A stretch of 64,000 bases of DNA from Chimonanthus salicifolius (Eukaryota; Streptophyta; Magnoliopsida; Laurales; Calycanthaceae): contig CM023534.1 of assembly GCA_013350335.1 (NCBI GenBank), positions 6,291,542 to 6,355,541 of the forward strand. Reading direction: 5' to 3'. The notes under the pieces were generated by a model. It saw only the letters and a list, made by a program, of their open reading frames with translations. It was not told the origin of the DNA and made no database searches. Shown here one piece after another: positions 12,451 to 23,500 of the stretch (the first letter of the stretch is position 1; every line of letters starts with the position of its first letter). The position numbers were made by a program, and so were the translations under genes.

Positions 12451-12946
12451 TCGTCGGATCTATTTATTATGTTTGACATGACCACATGGGACTAATGACT
12501 ATCTTGAAGCACATTTTTATTTAAAAGATTGTAGGTTCGAGTTATATTATTGTTAAAATAAAAAGGTACATACTGCTGAGAGCTTATATAACACTTGTAA
12601 ATGTGATCTAGGGAGTTCTATCTCTCTTTAAAGGCCCGATAGAGCTAGGGACTAATGGCTTTCACTTTATAAAATTTGCCAAAGTAGTATCAACTGTAAT
12701 CTCTAAAGAAGGGTCACATCTGTGTGAATGTTGAGTTATTTACTTATTTAGCATGAATTACTATCTGAGACGGCCCATGTTTTCTGAAGTTCAGCCTTAT
12801 CAATTTGCAGTTTAGTGGGCCCTACTGTTTTAAATGCCAAGTGCCATATTCCAACTTAATCAGCCTATAACCATGCACAGTGTCTCTATGTTAGCGTTTT
12901 TACTAAACCCATAAACTTCGTGATTGCAACAGTGAGCAATTGATGA

Positions 12947-13186
12947 TTGTTAATCCTATTTGCTATCCGACTTTGCAAGTTGCCAATCTTATCAATTTCT
13001 GCACCTTCGGCCTTGATGTAAATCTGTTTCGTTTTACCACCGTAATTTACTTATGATCTGCATATATGATTAAATAATTAAATTACATCCAATTGTGGCC
13101 TTAATGTCGTCCCCTTTGTTTTCCTTCAGCTTTTTGTTCATTACTACTAGAACATCAATTTACTGTCTTTTATTGTGCATCAATTT
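12947..13186 (+). repeat. Foldback inverted repeat, left arm
   Basis: This is about 240 bp whose reverse complement recurs at 14080-14320. Matching blocks include GTTAATCCT, GACTTTGCAAGTTGC, CTTATCAATTTCTGC, TTACTACTAGAACATCAATT and TTTTATTGTGCATCAA, in the correct inverted order. By eye the arms match at over 85%. The loop is 893 bp. Confidence 0.85.
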
Positions 13187-14079
13187 ACATCATCATTCAA
13201 TGTAGTTCCTGCTGCTTTGAGGTTAGTTTTCTACAAGAAAGATGGCTTTTAGCAATCATAAATTTCAATAATAACACTATAAAAACCTAATGTTCATAAT
13301 ATTCTTCCACAAAATAAAAAAAAAGGGCAATATATAGATAACATAACAGTTTCTCCACTTCAACAATGAGAAGAACAGACTGAAGGAACCAAATTCCAAG
13401 TGATGATAGCAGAAGTATAGAACACAATCACGTATGAGAGACATATTCAAGCTGTGGTTATTGGGCACATCAAATTGAGTTTCAAGTCTTTGAATGAGCA
13501 ACTTTTGGCAGCATCAATGTGTTATTTGTTGAAGGGAGTCCAACCAACATAAATGAGTGGTGAAGATCTCTCATACCCGGATATTCTAAAATAGGAAAAA
13601 CTTCCATATGGTGTTATGTTTGATACTGCATTTTAATGTGTAAAGACCATGTCCCTACCCTATCCATGCTACTCATCATGGCATCACAGGTTAGGATACG
13701 TCAAATGCAACAATGTGTAGAGATAAAAGATGCAAGACCAGCCCACAACATTTTTAAAGTAATGGTAACAGAATTTATTACTTAGAGAAAACAACACACT
13801 AGACCAAATAACAAGCTTCCTATTGAGTTTCACCACATAGCAACCAAACATATAGTACAGCTACAGAAGCTTATTTAGCAATCTTTCAAAACATTCCTTC
13901 CTCGAAACACCTTATATATACAAGTTTATAATACAAAAGAACATATCAACCATTTGAACAAATGGGAAAATAATGGTGTTGATTGATACTAGACCAAGAC
14001 AGGAATCGTAGGTCCTGTCTTTAGTTTTCAAGTACAACTAACAGGCTAGCTCACCATGCATCTGCCTACAAGCAGCCAA

Positions 14080-14320
14080 TTTGATGCACAATAAAAGGCA
14101 ATAAATTGATGTTCTAGTAGTAACGAACAAAAAGGTCAAGGAAAACAAAGGGGGCAACATTAAGGCGACACTTGGATGTAATTTAATTATTTAATTATAT
14201 GTGCAGATTATATGTAAATTACGGTGGTAAAAAGAAAAACAGATATATGTCAAGGCCAAAGGCGCAGAAATTGATAAGATTTGCAACTTGCAAAGTCAGG
14301 CACCAAAAAGGATTAACAAA
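14080..14320 (-). repeat. Foldback inverted repeat, right arm
   Basis: This is the inverted partner of 12947-13186. Together they form a roughly 1.37-kb foldback unit lying wholly inside the proposed leader intron. The outer flanks do not match. I saw no clear target duplication and no coding frame in the loop, so a foldback transposon or an inverted duplication are both possible. Confidence 0.85.
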
Positions 14321-15307
14321 ATTGACATATCTTACATTTCCAGTGGTGGATAATCTAGAACTATTTTGTGAACTTTAACACACACCATGACACCAGGTCA
14401 AAAAAAAAAAAAGAGGATTCAAATGGTACAACATGAGAAAAGAAGCATGCCAGTTTTTCTGCACTTAATAAGTGTAAAGACTAATACTAAACAAAAATAA
14501 ATAAAGCATTGAAAACAAGTTTGGATGACCAAAGTGTACAGGCCTCTTAGATCACCAAACCAATCCTCTTAGCAGCCCAACCCACTTTGTTGGCCAATTT
14601 AACCAACCTGTATGTATGTTTGATGCTTGGATAGGAAAAACCTAATACTGTTTGCTTATGTCTTAATATTCAATTTGTTTTGGTTATAATCTTTGAATTA
14701 AGTGCATATAATATGAATAGTCGGATTTAATTACTCGTAGCCCTTTTGTGTGCTTCATGATGTGGCTATGACCATCATATCAAGGTTATATGCAATATGT
14801 ACAACCCCTTCGTGTGCATGTTACTTTACTGTTGTTGTAACACTTGTTTTACATGATCATTTGGCAAGCATATGTGACACTATATTTCACATGTGGTGAC
14901 TGTGTTTTTTAATGAGTGTTGGAGCTGCTGCTGTTTTGGATGGTCTTTGGTGCTTTTGACATGACACTATGGGAGCACACAGATACATTTAGATGAGAAC
15001 ACTTCAAAGAAGGCAGCTGAATTTTTGCTTTGCGGTGTTGGTATTGCACCGTTTTTGGGGGCTGTGAAGCGTGAATCAGTTCAAGCAACCTTGGATGATG
15101 ATACCTTTTTCATATCCAGTATTTAATAAGATTGTTTTGCCTACATTTTTTAACTCTGTATTTTTTTCTGATTTTAGACCGAATCCCATGCATGCACACA
15201 CATAAAAGGGGAGAGAGAAAGAGAGAGAGATCATTAATCTTTTTGGAATGAAATAGATGGTGGTGTAACTCTTTTCTCATTGCTTTTCCCCCCTTGCCTC
15301 AATCCAG
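14321..15307. other. Distal part of leader intron
   Basis: Mostly unremarkable AT-rich DNA with a short GA run near 15215-15230. It ends in a strong polypyrimidine tract and CAG acceptor at 15305-15307. Confidence 0.4.
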
Positions 15308-15328
15308 AAATTGTCTGTGCTAAACAGT

Positions 15329-17317
15329 ATGGCAGCCAAGATTGAAAATGACCAGCCAAGTACAGAAGTATCCACCAGACGTCGGAGGAAAAAGTCCGTG
15401 GTTTGGGAACATTTCACTGTCGAAGCAGTGGGAAGTGGGTGTGCACGAGCATGTTGTAAGCGTTGCAAGCAAACCTTTGCATACAGCACTGGTACCAAGG
15501 TATTAGGTACCAGTCACCTCAAACGGCACTTGGCCAGGGGAACCTGTCCCAAGAACCAGGCTGATGATAAAAACCAAATTACCCCATATACTCCAGGGAC
15601 AAAAGCTGATGGTACCCCAGAACAGCCCAGAAAGCGTTATCGTGGTGGTCCTAGCATTCCAAGTATTGCATTTGACCAGGATCAATGTCGTCTCGATCTT
15701 GCAAAAATGATAATTTTGCATGAGTATCCTCTCCACATGGTTGAGCATCCTGCTTTTGTCACTTTTGTCCAAAATCTCCAACCCCAGTTCAAGATGGTAT
15801 CATGTGGTGATGTTGAAGGTGATATTCTTTCAATTTACCAAAAGGAGAAGCAAAGTCTTTTGCAACTTGTGGGAGCTATACCTGGACGGGTCAGTCTCAC
15901 TTTAGAATTGTGGACATCTAGTCAGACTCTAGATTACATTTGCCTTACAGGACACTTCATTGACAGTGACTGGAAAATGCATAGACAGGTTCTCAACTTC
16001 ATTGTGGTATCTTCTCATACTGGAAGTGCCCTTGCTGATGGCATTGCTGTTTGCCTTTCAGATTGGAATATGGAAAACAAGCTATTTACTGTCACTTTGG
16101 ATAGTTGCTCTTCCAATGATGATATCGGTGCAAATCTTAAAGATCAGCTCAGCACCAAGAACATTGTTACACCTAACAGCCAGTTCTACATTGCAAATTG
16201 TTATTCCCATATCTTAAACATCACTGTTCAAGAAGGGCTAAAAGCAGTTCACGAAATCATTTATGTAGTCCGTGAAAGCATCAAGTATGTGAAGGCATCC
16301 CAGGCAAATGAAGATAAATTCACTGAAATTGCTGGACAACTTCAAATCAATAGCACGAAGACCCTATGCCTTGATGTTCAGACACAGTGGAACACAACGT
16401 ATCAAATGTTGGTGTCTGCTTTAGAGTACAAAGAAGCATTTTTTTACTTGGGCACATGTGACTCAAATTACACCCAGTCACCGTCAGTGGATGAATGGAA
16501 GAAAGTTGATGCACTTTGCAAGTACCTGAAAGTTTTGTTTGATGCCACAAATGTCTTTAAGGGAATACCACACCCCACAGCCAATATCTACTTCCATGAG
16601 GCATGGAAAATCAAATTGGAGCTGTCCCATGCAGCTACAAGTGAGGATGCTTTCGTTAGTTCCATTATTAAGCCGATGCATGAGAAATTTGACAAATATT
16701 GGAAAGATTGCAGCCTCGTCTTGGCAATTGCTGTGGTTATGGATCCACGATTCAAGATGAAGCTCATTGAATTCAGCTACTCAAAAATCTATGGTGACAA
16801 TGCAAGCACTCACATTAAGGCTGTAGATGATGATATTCATGATCTGTATTGTGAATATATTGCCCAACCACTACCATTGACCCCAGCTTATGAGGAACAA
16901 CAAGTCCCAACCACCAACGGTGTGGAAGGAGCCCTTCTTTGTAGTAATGATGGGCTTCTAGACTTCGATGTGTATATTTCTGAAACTGCTAGTAGCCAAC
17001 AGGCAAAGTCAGAGCTGGATCAGTATCTGGAAGAGGCAGTCTTACCGAGGGTATATGAATTTGATGTCTTGAACTGGTGGAAACTGAACAAACTCAAGTA
17101 CCCAACATTATCTAAGCTGGCCCGTGACGTCTTGTCTATTCCGATGTCAACAGTTACTCCTGAGTCCATTTTCAGCAGTGGGAGCCGAGTGATTGATGAC
17201 CACCGCAGTTCATTGAGACCAGAAACGGTACAGGCCCTTGTTTGTGCAAAAGACTGGCTTCAACAGCCCGAGCCATTGTCAGAACCTTCAAATGCCATTG
17301 TCAAGGTGGAACTCTGA
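15329..17317 (+). CDS. DAYSLEEPER: DAYSLEEPER-like domesticated hAT transposase (BED zinc finger, hAT dimerisation domain)
   Basis: An intact 662-residue protein encoded in one exon. ATG 15329 is used because it lies just after a splice acceptor; reading upstream would start with TTG. An N-terminal BED zinc finger (residues about 24-74: VVWEHFT, C43-x2-C46, H63-x3-H67) binds DNA. The middle is the RNase H-like transposase core, including QTQWNTTY and DCSLVLAIAVVMDPRFKMKL. Residues about 561-645 are the hAT dimerisation domain (LPRVYEFDVLNWWKLNKLKY). Length and order match Arabidopsis DAYSLEEPER (about 696 aa), a nuclear protein needed for normal development. The first hAT catalytic Asp appears as Glu (LTLELWTS, E193). 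The second Asp (TLDS, D258) and the C-x2-H motif (C291, H294) remain. No terminal inverted repeats or target duplication flank the ORF, which supports a host gene. It is convergent with the RIF1-like gene. Confidence 0.92.
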   Translation: MAAKIENDQPSTEVSTRRRRKKSVVWEHFTVEAVGSGCARACCKRCKQTFAYSTGTKVLGTSHLKRHLARGTCPKNQADDKNQITPYTPGTKADGTPEQPRKRYRGGPSIPSIAFDQDQCRLDLAKMIILHEYPLHMVEHPAFVTFVQNLQPQFKMVSCGDVEGDILSIYQKEKQSLLQLVGAIPGRVSLTLELWTSSQTLDYICLTGHFIDSDWKMHRQVLNFIVVSSHTGSALADGIAVCLSDWNMENKLFTVTLDSCSSNDDIGANLKDQLSTKNIVTPNSQFYIANCYSHILNITVQEGLKAVHEIIYVVRESIKYVKASQANEDKFTEIAGQLQINSTKTLCLDVQTQWNTTYQMLVSALEYKEAFFYLGTCDSNYTQSPSVDEWKKVDALCKYLKVLFDATNVFKGIPHPTANIYFHEAWKIKLELSHAATSEDAFVSSIIKPMHEKFDKYWKDCSLVLAIAVVMDPRFKMKLIEFSYSKIYGDNASTHIKAVDDDIHDLYCEYIAQPLPLTPAYEEQQVPTTNGVEGALLCSNDGLLDFDVYISETASSQQAKSELDQYLEEAVLPRVYEFDVLNWWKLNKLKYPTLSKLARDVLSIPMSTVTPESIFSSGSRVIDDHRSSLRPETVQALVCAKDWLQQPEPLSEPSNAIVKVEL

Positions 17318-18111
17318 GCAGCAGTAGTTAATGTTACTTCCTACTGAGCCATATTAGTAGCATGGGCTTGGCCCCTGCTGGTGACCTGACTATAGTATGG
17401 AGGATTTTCCTGTTGTTGGGTCCCTTCTTTTTTTTCCTCTTTTCTTTTAGGAATGTGTAATCTTATGCTATTGCTGCTATTAAGATCCCCGTACTTATGC
17501 TTCATCTTAGATAATTTGAAGTTTTCCTTGTACTCTTTGTAAGTGCAACTCCTTGATTGTGTAAGTACGAGCAGGATTATGGTTGATTTGTTCGTAGCCA
17601 CTGCATAAAAAATCTGAGGAGGATGGAAGGGGTTCATACAAATGTTGCCTCAAGCCAAGCCACTGTCTGCTGATAAAGCCCTCAAAATTTGGGTTATCGC
17701 TGTTTTTGACAAAGCATGGGTCACTATTTAGAATGAGGAATTGTTGTAAAACGTACATCCAAAACTCATGGGGACCCCAAATGTTCCAAAACCAGTGAAC
17801 CAGTTGCAGAGGTTGGCCAAATTCTTTTGCTTTAAGGCAGCTCCTGCATGAAAATAGTGAGGATTATCGAATTCTCTCAGTTTTGCAGCCACATTGTTCG
17901 TTTAATGACAGGATCATTTTTCTTTAATTAATCTAGAGAAAAGATTAATCCTAGATGCCGCTCAATATTTGAGAAGGTTTCAAAGATTATTCTCCATGTG
18001 AAGATAATTTATGCTACACTAGCTTTCTTCGTGGGTGAGCCAAGTCTGAATCCACCTCACCCAACCCAACTCAGCCCTCACAAATGCAACTTAGGGCAAA
18101 ATTCTATAGCT
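17318..18111 (+). other. 3' UTR and spacer after DAYSLEEPER-like gene
   Basis: T-rich tracts suitable for a plant 3' UTR lie at 17420-17540. No other gene is seen, and no clear polyadenylation site could be fixed. Confidence 0.35.
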
Positions 18112-18119
18112 CTCTCAAC

Positions 18120-18463
18120 CATTCATAGACACCGGGATATTAACGGTGATTGGTAATATCGGGATATTTTTAAAAACTCAGATTTTTATCGGGATTTAAC
18201 GGGAAAATCTCACGGAAATTATAATATTTAAAAATAATAAAAAATTGAATAAATAAAAATATCAATAAAATAAAATGGTAATAAGGAATTTATCGGGATA
18301 TTATCGCGATATTACCATTTAATCGCGTTTTTAACGTGATTTTATTGAGAATTTATTAAGAATTTATCGTGATGCTGATAAAAATGCGTTTTTAACGCGG
18401 TAATGGTATTTTGCCGATAAAAACGTGATAAATTTGAAAATACCACCGATATTTGTGATAATG
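18120..18463. mobile_element. hAT-type MITE (344 bp) built of ATCGGGATATT repeats
   Basis: It is flanked by the 8-bp direct repeat CTCTCAAC (18112-18119 and 18464-18471). Both ends begin CATT when read inward and carry ACACCGGGATATT / ATATCGGTGGTATT as an imperfect inverted repeat. The interior consists of many short ATCGGGATAT, GCGTTTTTAACG and TTATCG motifs in both orientations, so the whole element can fold extensively. No coding capacity. Confidence 0.65.
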
Positions 18464-18471
18464 CTCTCAAC

Positions 18472-19842
18472 TTCCAACATCACATGATAAGTATACTCGT
18501 GCCATTAATTTTGTAAACGTTGATCTCTTGCAAATGTTTGTCAGAAGAAACTAACTTTTAAAAAAAAAAAAAATTGAACTAAACAGACCTTCATCAATTG
18601 TCACCTTATAATATAACAAGAAACTTTGCCTCTTAAATTCAATTATGACACAGATCTTAAATTTGTGGCCTTTAGCTTTATATTTGAACTGCTCTATGTA
18701 AATTGATTTAATAGGTTAAAAACTAAGTCCAATTCTCCAACTAGGACGTTTTCATCCAATTCATTCTCACAATCCAAGATCAATTCTTAAAAAAGTTCTG
18801 AGTAAGAATAAAATGAAGCCTTGTCCTCAAATAAAATTTAATTTTTTTATATGGGACCGACTAGCATTCATGTGGATGGATTGATTGGTAAGGTCTTTGT
18901 TTGAATGAGATGTCCTATAAAAAATTATCTTGACTTGATAATTGAAGCCTGTTTTTTTTTTTTTTTTCCTCCAAGTCTCAAAGATTTAGTTTTATCAAAT
19001 GGTGAAAATTCATATAGTTTAGATTAATGGCCATGTAGCACATAATGGAATCAAATTGAGTAAGAATTTAATTTATAGACGGTAAATGAATGTGAGATGA
19101 GAAGGGGTGTGATTGAGGCCATGGTGGACCCCACTAGATTGAGGTCTTCATATTGTTATTTAAGGGCTAAATTATATATGTATAAGATCTTTTTTTTAAT
19201 AAGCTAACTATAAAAAGCGATTTGATTGGAAAGTGATGCTATGATTTTATTTTATTTTTGAAGTCTTTGACATCTATGTACTTTGCTGTTTGAATTTTTT
19301 AATGCTGTGTTTTGAAGGCTTTCAAGAATTCAATTTTCTCAAATTATGGAAATTGATATGATTAGACCCGATAAGTTAACTCATTATTGAAATCAAATTA
19401 GATAAACATCTAATTCACAGGGTCGGTAGGTAGGTAAATCTCAATTGAACCGATTCACTCATGTAGGAACTTTGTCAATGCTTTGATGTTCCCATTCATT
19501 CTTTCAATGAAAAATTATTACAATAAATACAGAAGGCAGCCTGCTGCCCAGGCACAACATAAATGCATCATGAACATTCAAATTTTTCTAGTAATGTGGC
19601 TCTTAGCCAACAAAGAAGCCCTATAAAGAATGTGGACTGTAAGCTGGAAATCTTACACAAGCGACAGCCTCCAAGATGCTTTGCAATTCTTTGATGCTCA
19701 TGGAATTATATTCTTGGGTGAGATTGATAAAGAGGCGACTTTCTTCCAAAGCCCTTTAATTGGTTATTGCCTCCACTTCTGGAGCAGTGCTTGAGGCACC
19801 GTACAGTAAGGGCACTTATTCAGTGATCACCCAAAAGAGCAG
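18472..19842. other. Spacer and RIF1-like 3' flank
   Basis: AT-rich DNA with T homopolymers (about 18951-18967). About 19500-19842 is more complex and is probably the 3' UTR of the minus-strand RIF1-like gene. No coding region is recognised. Confidence 0.35.
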
Positions 19843-20533
19843 TCACACTTCTTTTCTCAGCATCTTCAAGATGGAGCTTGAATTTCTCGGTCCATAACCT
19901 GGACGGGTATCTGCATTGTCTAGACTTAAATCAATATTTGTGCATGTCTTTACTGTATGATGCTGGTGATTATGATCTCTCTTAGTTTCTGGATGAGCTG
20001 CACTTACTTTCCTTTGATGTTCAACTATCTTTAACCTCTTCCTTTCCGAGCCCAGGCAACGTAACATTGGCAACCTCAATATCGTTCTCAGTTGTTCTCA
20101 GTAAATTCTATTCTTTTTGAACTCCTTTTCCCTGTTGCAGTCACCTGATATCTCTGCTCAGCACCTTTGACTTCTTTTGCTGCAGAACTATTCACAGGAA
20201 AGCTTCCCTTACGAAAGCTTATCCTACCCTGCCTAAACAATTTATCTAGGACTGTAAGCAAGCAATGAGGGAAATATAATTTAGTCTGATTACCATATGT
20301 AGATCTCCAGAAAGCAATAGTAGCATCTGAAATGGGGGTGTATGGATGATCAAAAGCTATTTGTAGGAGGGGTGCTTGAATCTCCAGGAACACAGAATCA
20401 AAGACAATGGGTGGTTGGATCCTCTGAATACAATCCAGAATCTGTGTCCAGAAGAACTGCAGCTGATGAAGGGCATTTGCTACTTAATTTCACGGGATAA
20501 AGATAACCACTGAATGAGTGGGTCAGAGAAAAT
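19843..20533 (-). pseudogene. RIF1: RIF1-like terminal exon 10 with in-frame stop and frameshifts
   Basis: The acceptor TTGCAG|ATTTTC at 20533 continues the frame of exon 9 (IFSDPLIQWLSLSREIK), then meets TAG at 20482-20480. Homology resumes in another frame (ALHQLQFFWTQILDCIQ ... FDHPYTPISDATIAFWRSTY) and moves again near 20070-20095 into the final block. The stop codon lies at 19845-19843. Two changes of frame plus a stop within 0.7 kb cannot be removed by any plausible intron I can see. Confidence 0.75.
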
Positions 20534-23500
20534 CTGCAAGGAAAAGGCAAAGCAAGATAATATCAATGGGTACTACATTCTCTTATCCAAGCACTCATGG
20601 TAATCATTGCATGTGTTTAACAGTGTATTGTTTTGACTAGGTACTTTGAATGTTTACAGAAATGCATTAAAATTCATCGCGAGGTTTTCTACTTAATTTC
20701 CTGGGTAATAGAATATTTAAGATCCTATTGGCACTGTTACTCTGACACAAATGAGAACAAGATCCATGAATACTGACCTCCATTAGCAAAATCATATCTT
20801 GCTTCAGGCAAAGACGCTCTGCAAATGAGGACATGGCTGCAAAAACCCTGTGATTCATGCAAACACATAAATAGATACAACCACAGTAGAAAACATAGCT
20901 CTGCCCAAGCATGAGCTTGAGCTTCTATGCAGATGCATATTAAAAACTGCAATACAAAAAGAATCAGGATGAGTTCTACCTTGAAATAATGGCAAGCTCG
21001 GAATGTAGGTTTGCTTTCATAACTGCAACTGACAAAGTCAAGAATCTGCATTATACCACAACATGAAACCAGATAAAAGTCATTTTTGGCAATTGGAAGC
21101 GATCATGAGAACCATAGAAATGTTAGTGCATTCACAATCAAAGTCAGCATGTGTTTTCAAAGATGGACAATATGTGTACCTTTTAACGAACTCCAAGCTA
21201 TGCTTAATATGGCTGAAGTGCCCACAATTATAGCCATCTAGAGTTTCCCTTGACATTGATAGTAAAGCAATGTTATCGCAAACTTGAATCTTTTTCAACA
21301 GATAAATTGCAACTTCTCCATATACAAACAGAAAGATGATGTTTTCATTTTCCTTCAAACAGGACTCAGGACCACTCTGGGGTAAGTGAGTGCTTTTAGT
21401 AAGCATCGTGGATTGTACTTTGCACAGATCCTCAGCAAAATCATTCATGGAGCACTGTAGCCATCGAAACACAACTAGCTGAATCATATAGTAATCTCCA
21501 TACTTCAAGAACAGGTTCTAGTTCGAACTCCATGCAATTGATACTGCTTGTTGAGTTAACTAATCTGTCTGAGAAGTAACATACAAAAAGGGGGTAGCAC
21601 AACAAGCAGTAGACCACTAAGCATCCAGTACCATCAGACTCAGATTTTAGAAAGTTAAGATCACCAACAGCATCAATTTTCTCTTTCAGGCCCTCTGTGA
21701 CTACTCTCCATATCTTCAACCAGAGGAATCCTCTATGATCTAGTTTCTGCCCACACATATACAATAGATGAATAGTGGCATGCATAATCTGTAAAGGATC
21801 ATATGAAGAAAATATAATATTTGAGTACTTTTCAATTGCTTGAGTAATCCTCTCCATACATGATAAATTTAGGAAAGACTGAGCAACCATGCTGAGATAC
21901 AGTGAGCATAAATAAACCATTGGAGAAACCATCATATCCATATGAGCAATGGAGCTGATACCTAATTGCCTTCAAAAATTCAACATCATTAGTATATTGC
22001 AAATTATTAATATACTTGAGATCTAAAGGAACTCTGTAAAGAGGCGATGCCAATATAGAAGGCTCTAACTCCTCTTTGACAGCCTCCACAAATTGGATGG
22101 TTGTATATAGCAAGTCACCACTGCCAACAGCAATGAGTTCTGAAAGCAGAATCTTCACATGCCCACTTTACTAACTTCAAGATCATGTTTATACCCAACA
22201 TTATCTCATTAAAACCATTCACTTCATTCTTCAACTCAACCTGGACTCCCTTCAAAACAGTTTTGAAGATCCTCAATGCAGAATCGAGAACCAATTTTCC
22301 AGTTTTGGTGATTCAAAGCTGTCACTGACCCTGGAGAGGCAAGAAAGTGGACCATCTTGAGATGGAAATCTAATATACTGAGATCCCAAGGCAACCATTT
22401 AATGGGACAGCCCTGCCACAAGCCTTTACCACCTGTTGAGGATGCAACAGAAGTGGATTTAGTTGGTAGATTACACAAATTCAAATTATGATTCACGTCA
22501 TTATTGCCATCTTCAATTTTTGATGAAATGAACCCATAAAGCAGATCCACACAAGTATCCCATACACACAAGTTCTTGTTGTCAGGTCCCCTTTGAAAGA
22601 TCACTTTGAATATAGGCTCCACGACTGTATTCAGAACTGATGGGAAGTTAATAAAGGCATCAAGTTTGTATAGTAGATACTGCCAGGTATTCACGCAGGA
22701 TGAGTGCACAGACATGTCATATTTGCTCGACAAAAGACTTATTAATGGTACCATTATGAGCTTTATGCTTTTCGAAAGGCCATGCACTTGGTTTTCATTA
22801 TTTCTTGGAGATAAATGAGGCAGAACAGCATGACTTTGATGACCATCATGGCTTCCAGCCACGCCAATGCATGGAGCCAGTATTGGAGGCTGAATAAGTG
22901 CATCAATCAAACCTTCCCATGCGACCTGTACATTTGAGAAATATAACCTTTTATTACAGTGAGAAAGCTGGCAATGACATGTGATAACGACAGTATATGC
23001 ATGTTGATTTCAAGAGAGAACTCCAATCTGTCCAAATGTTCATAGCAGACGGCATCAAAATATTAAAAAAAAAAAAACATATAGTTCATGTAGCAAACTG
23101 AATATCCACAAGTCAAAATTATCCCAATAATAATAAGAAGAAGAAGAAGAATGGTGTCTATTTAACTAAGCATTCACCATAATTCAGACAGATTCCTTCA
23201 CAATTATGGCTGGTGCAGACTATGAAATCCTTTTGAATTCTATGGCTCATTATTGATGCCTTCTTCATATCTAGAACAACAATACACACACACAAAACGA
23301 CTTCCGTATGATTTCATGTTATTTAGTAACAAGTTCTAATATCACTGGTACTAAATCATAAATCAGAATCATGTCCTAAATACCAGATCCATGTTTAGTA
23401 AAAAAATGTGATTGTTGTATCTAGAACAATAAACACACAAAAAAAAAAAAAGACATATGATTCCATATTATTTAGTAATTAGATTTAATTTTACAGATAT

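Noticed and set aside
15277..16760. Several open frames overlapping the DAYSLEEPER-like CDS on both strands
   Set aside because: They are other-frame shadows of an intact conserved CDS.
21461..21530. A cryptic 50-nt intron in RIF1-like exon 7 (GTATGG..CTACAG)
   Set aside because: Too short, and it would remove the conserved LEVW segment. A frameshift is the simpler reading.
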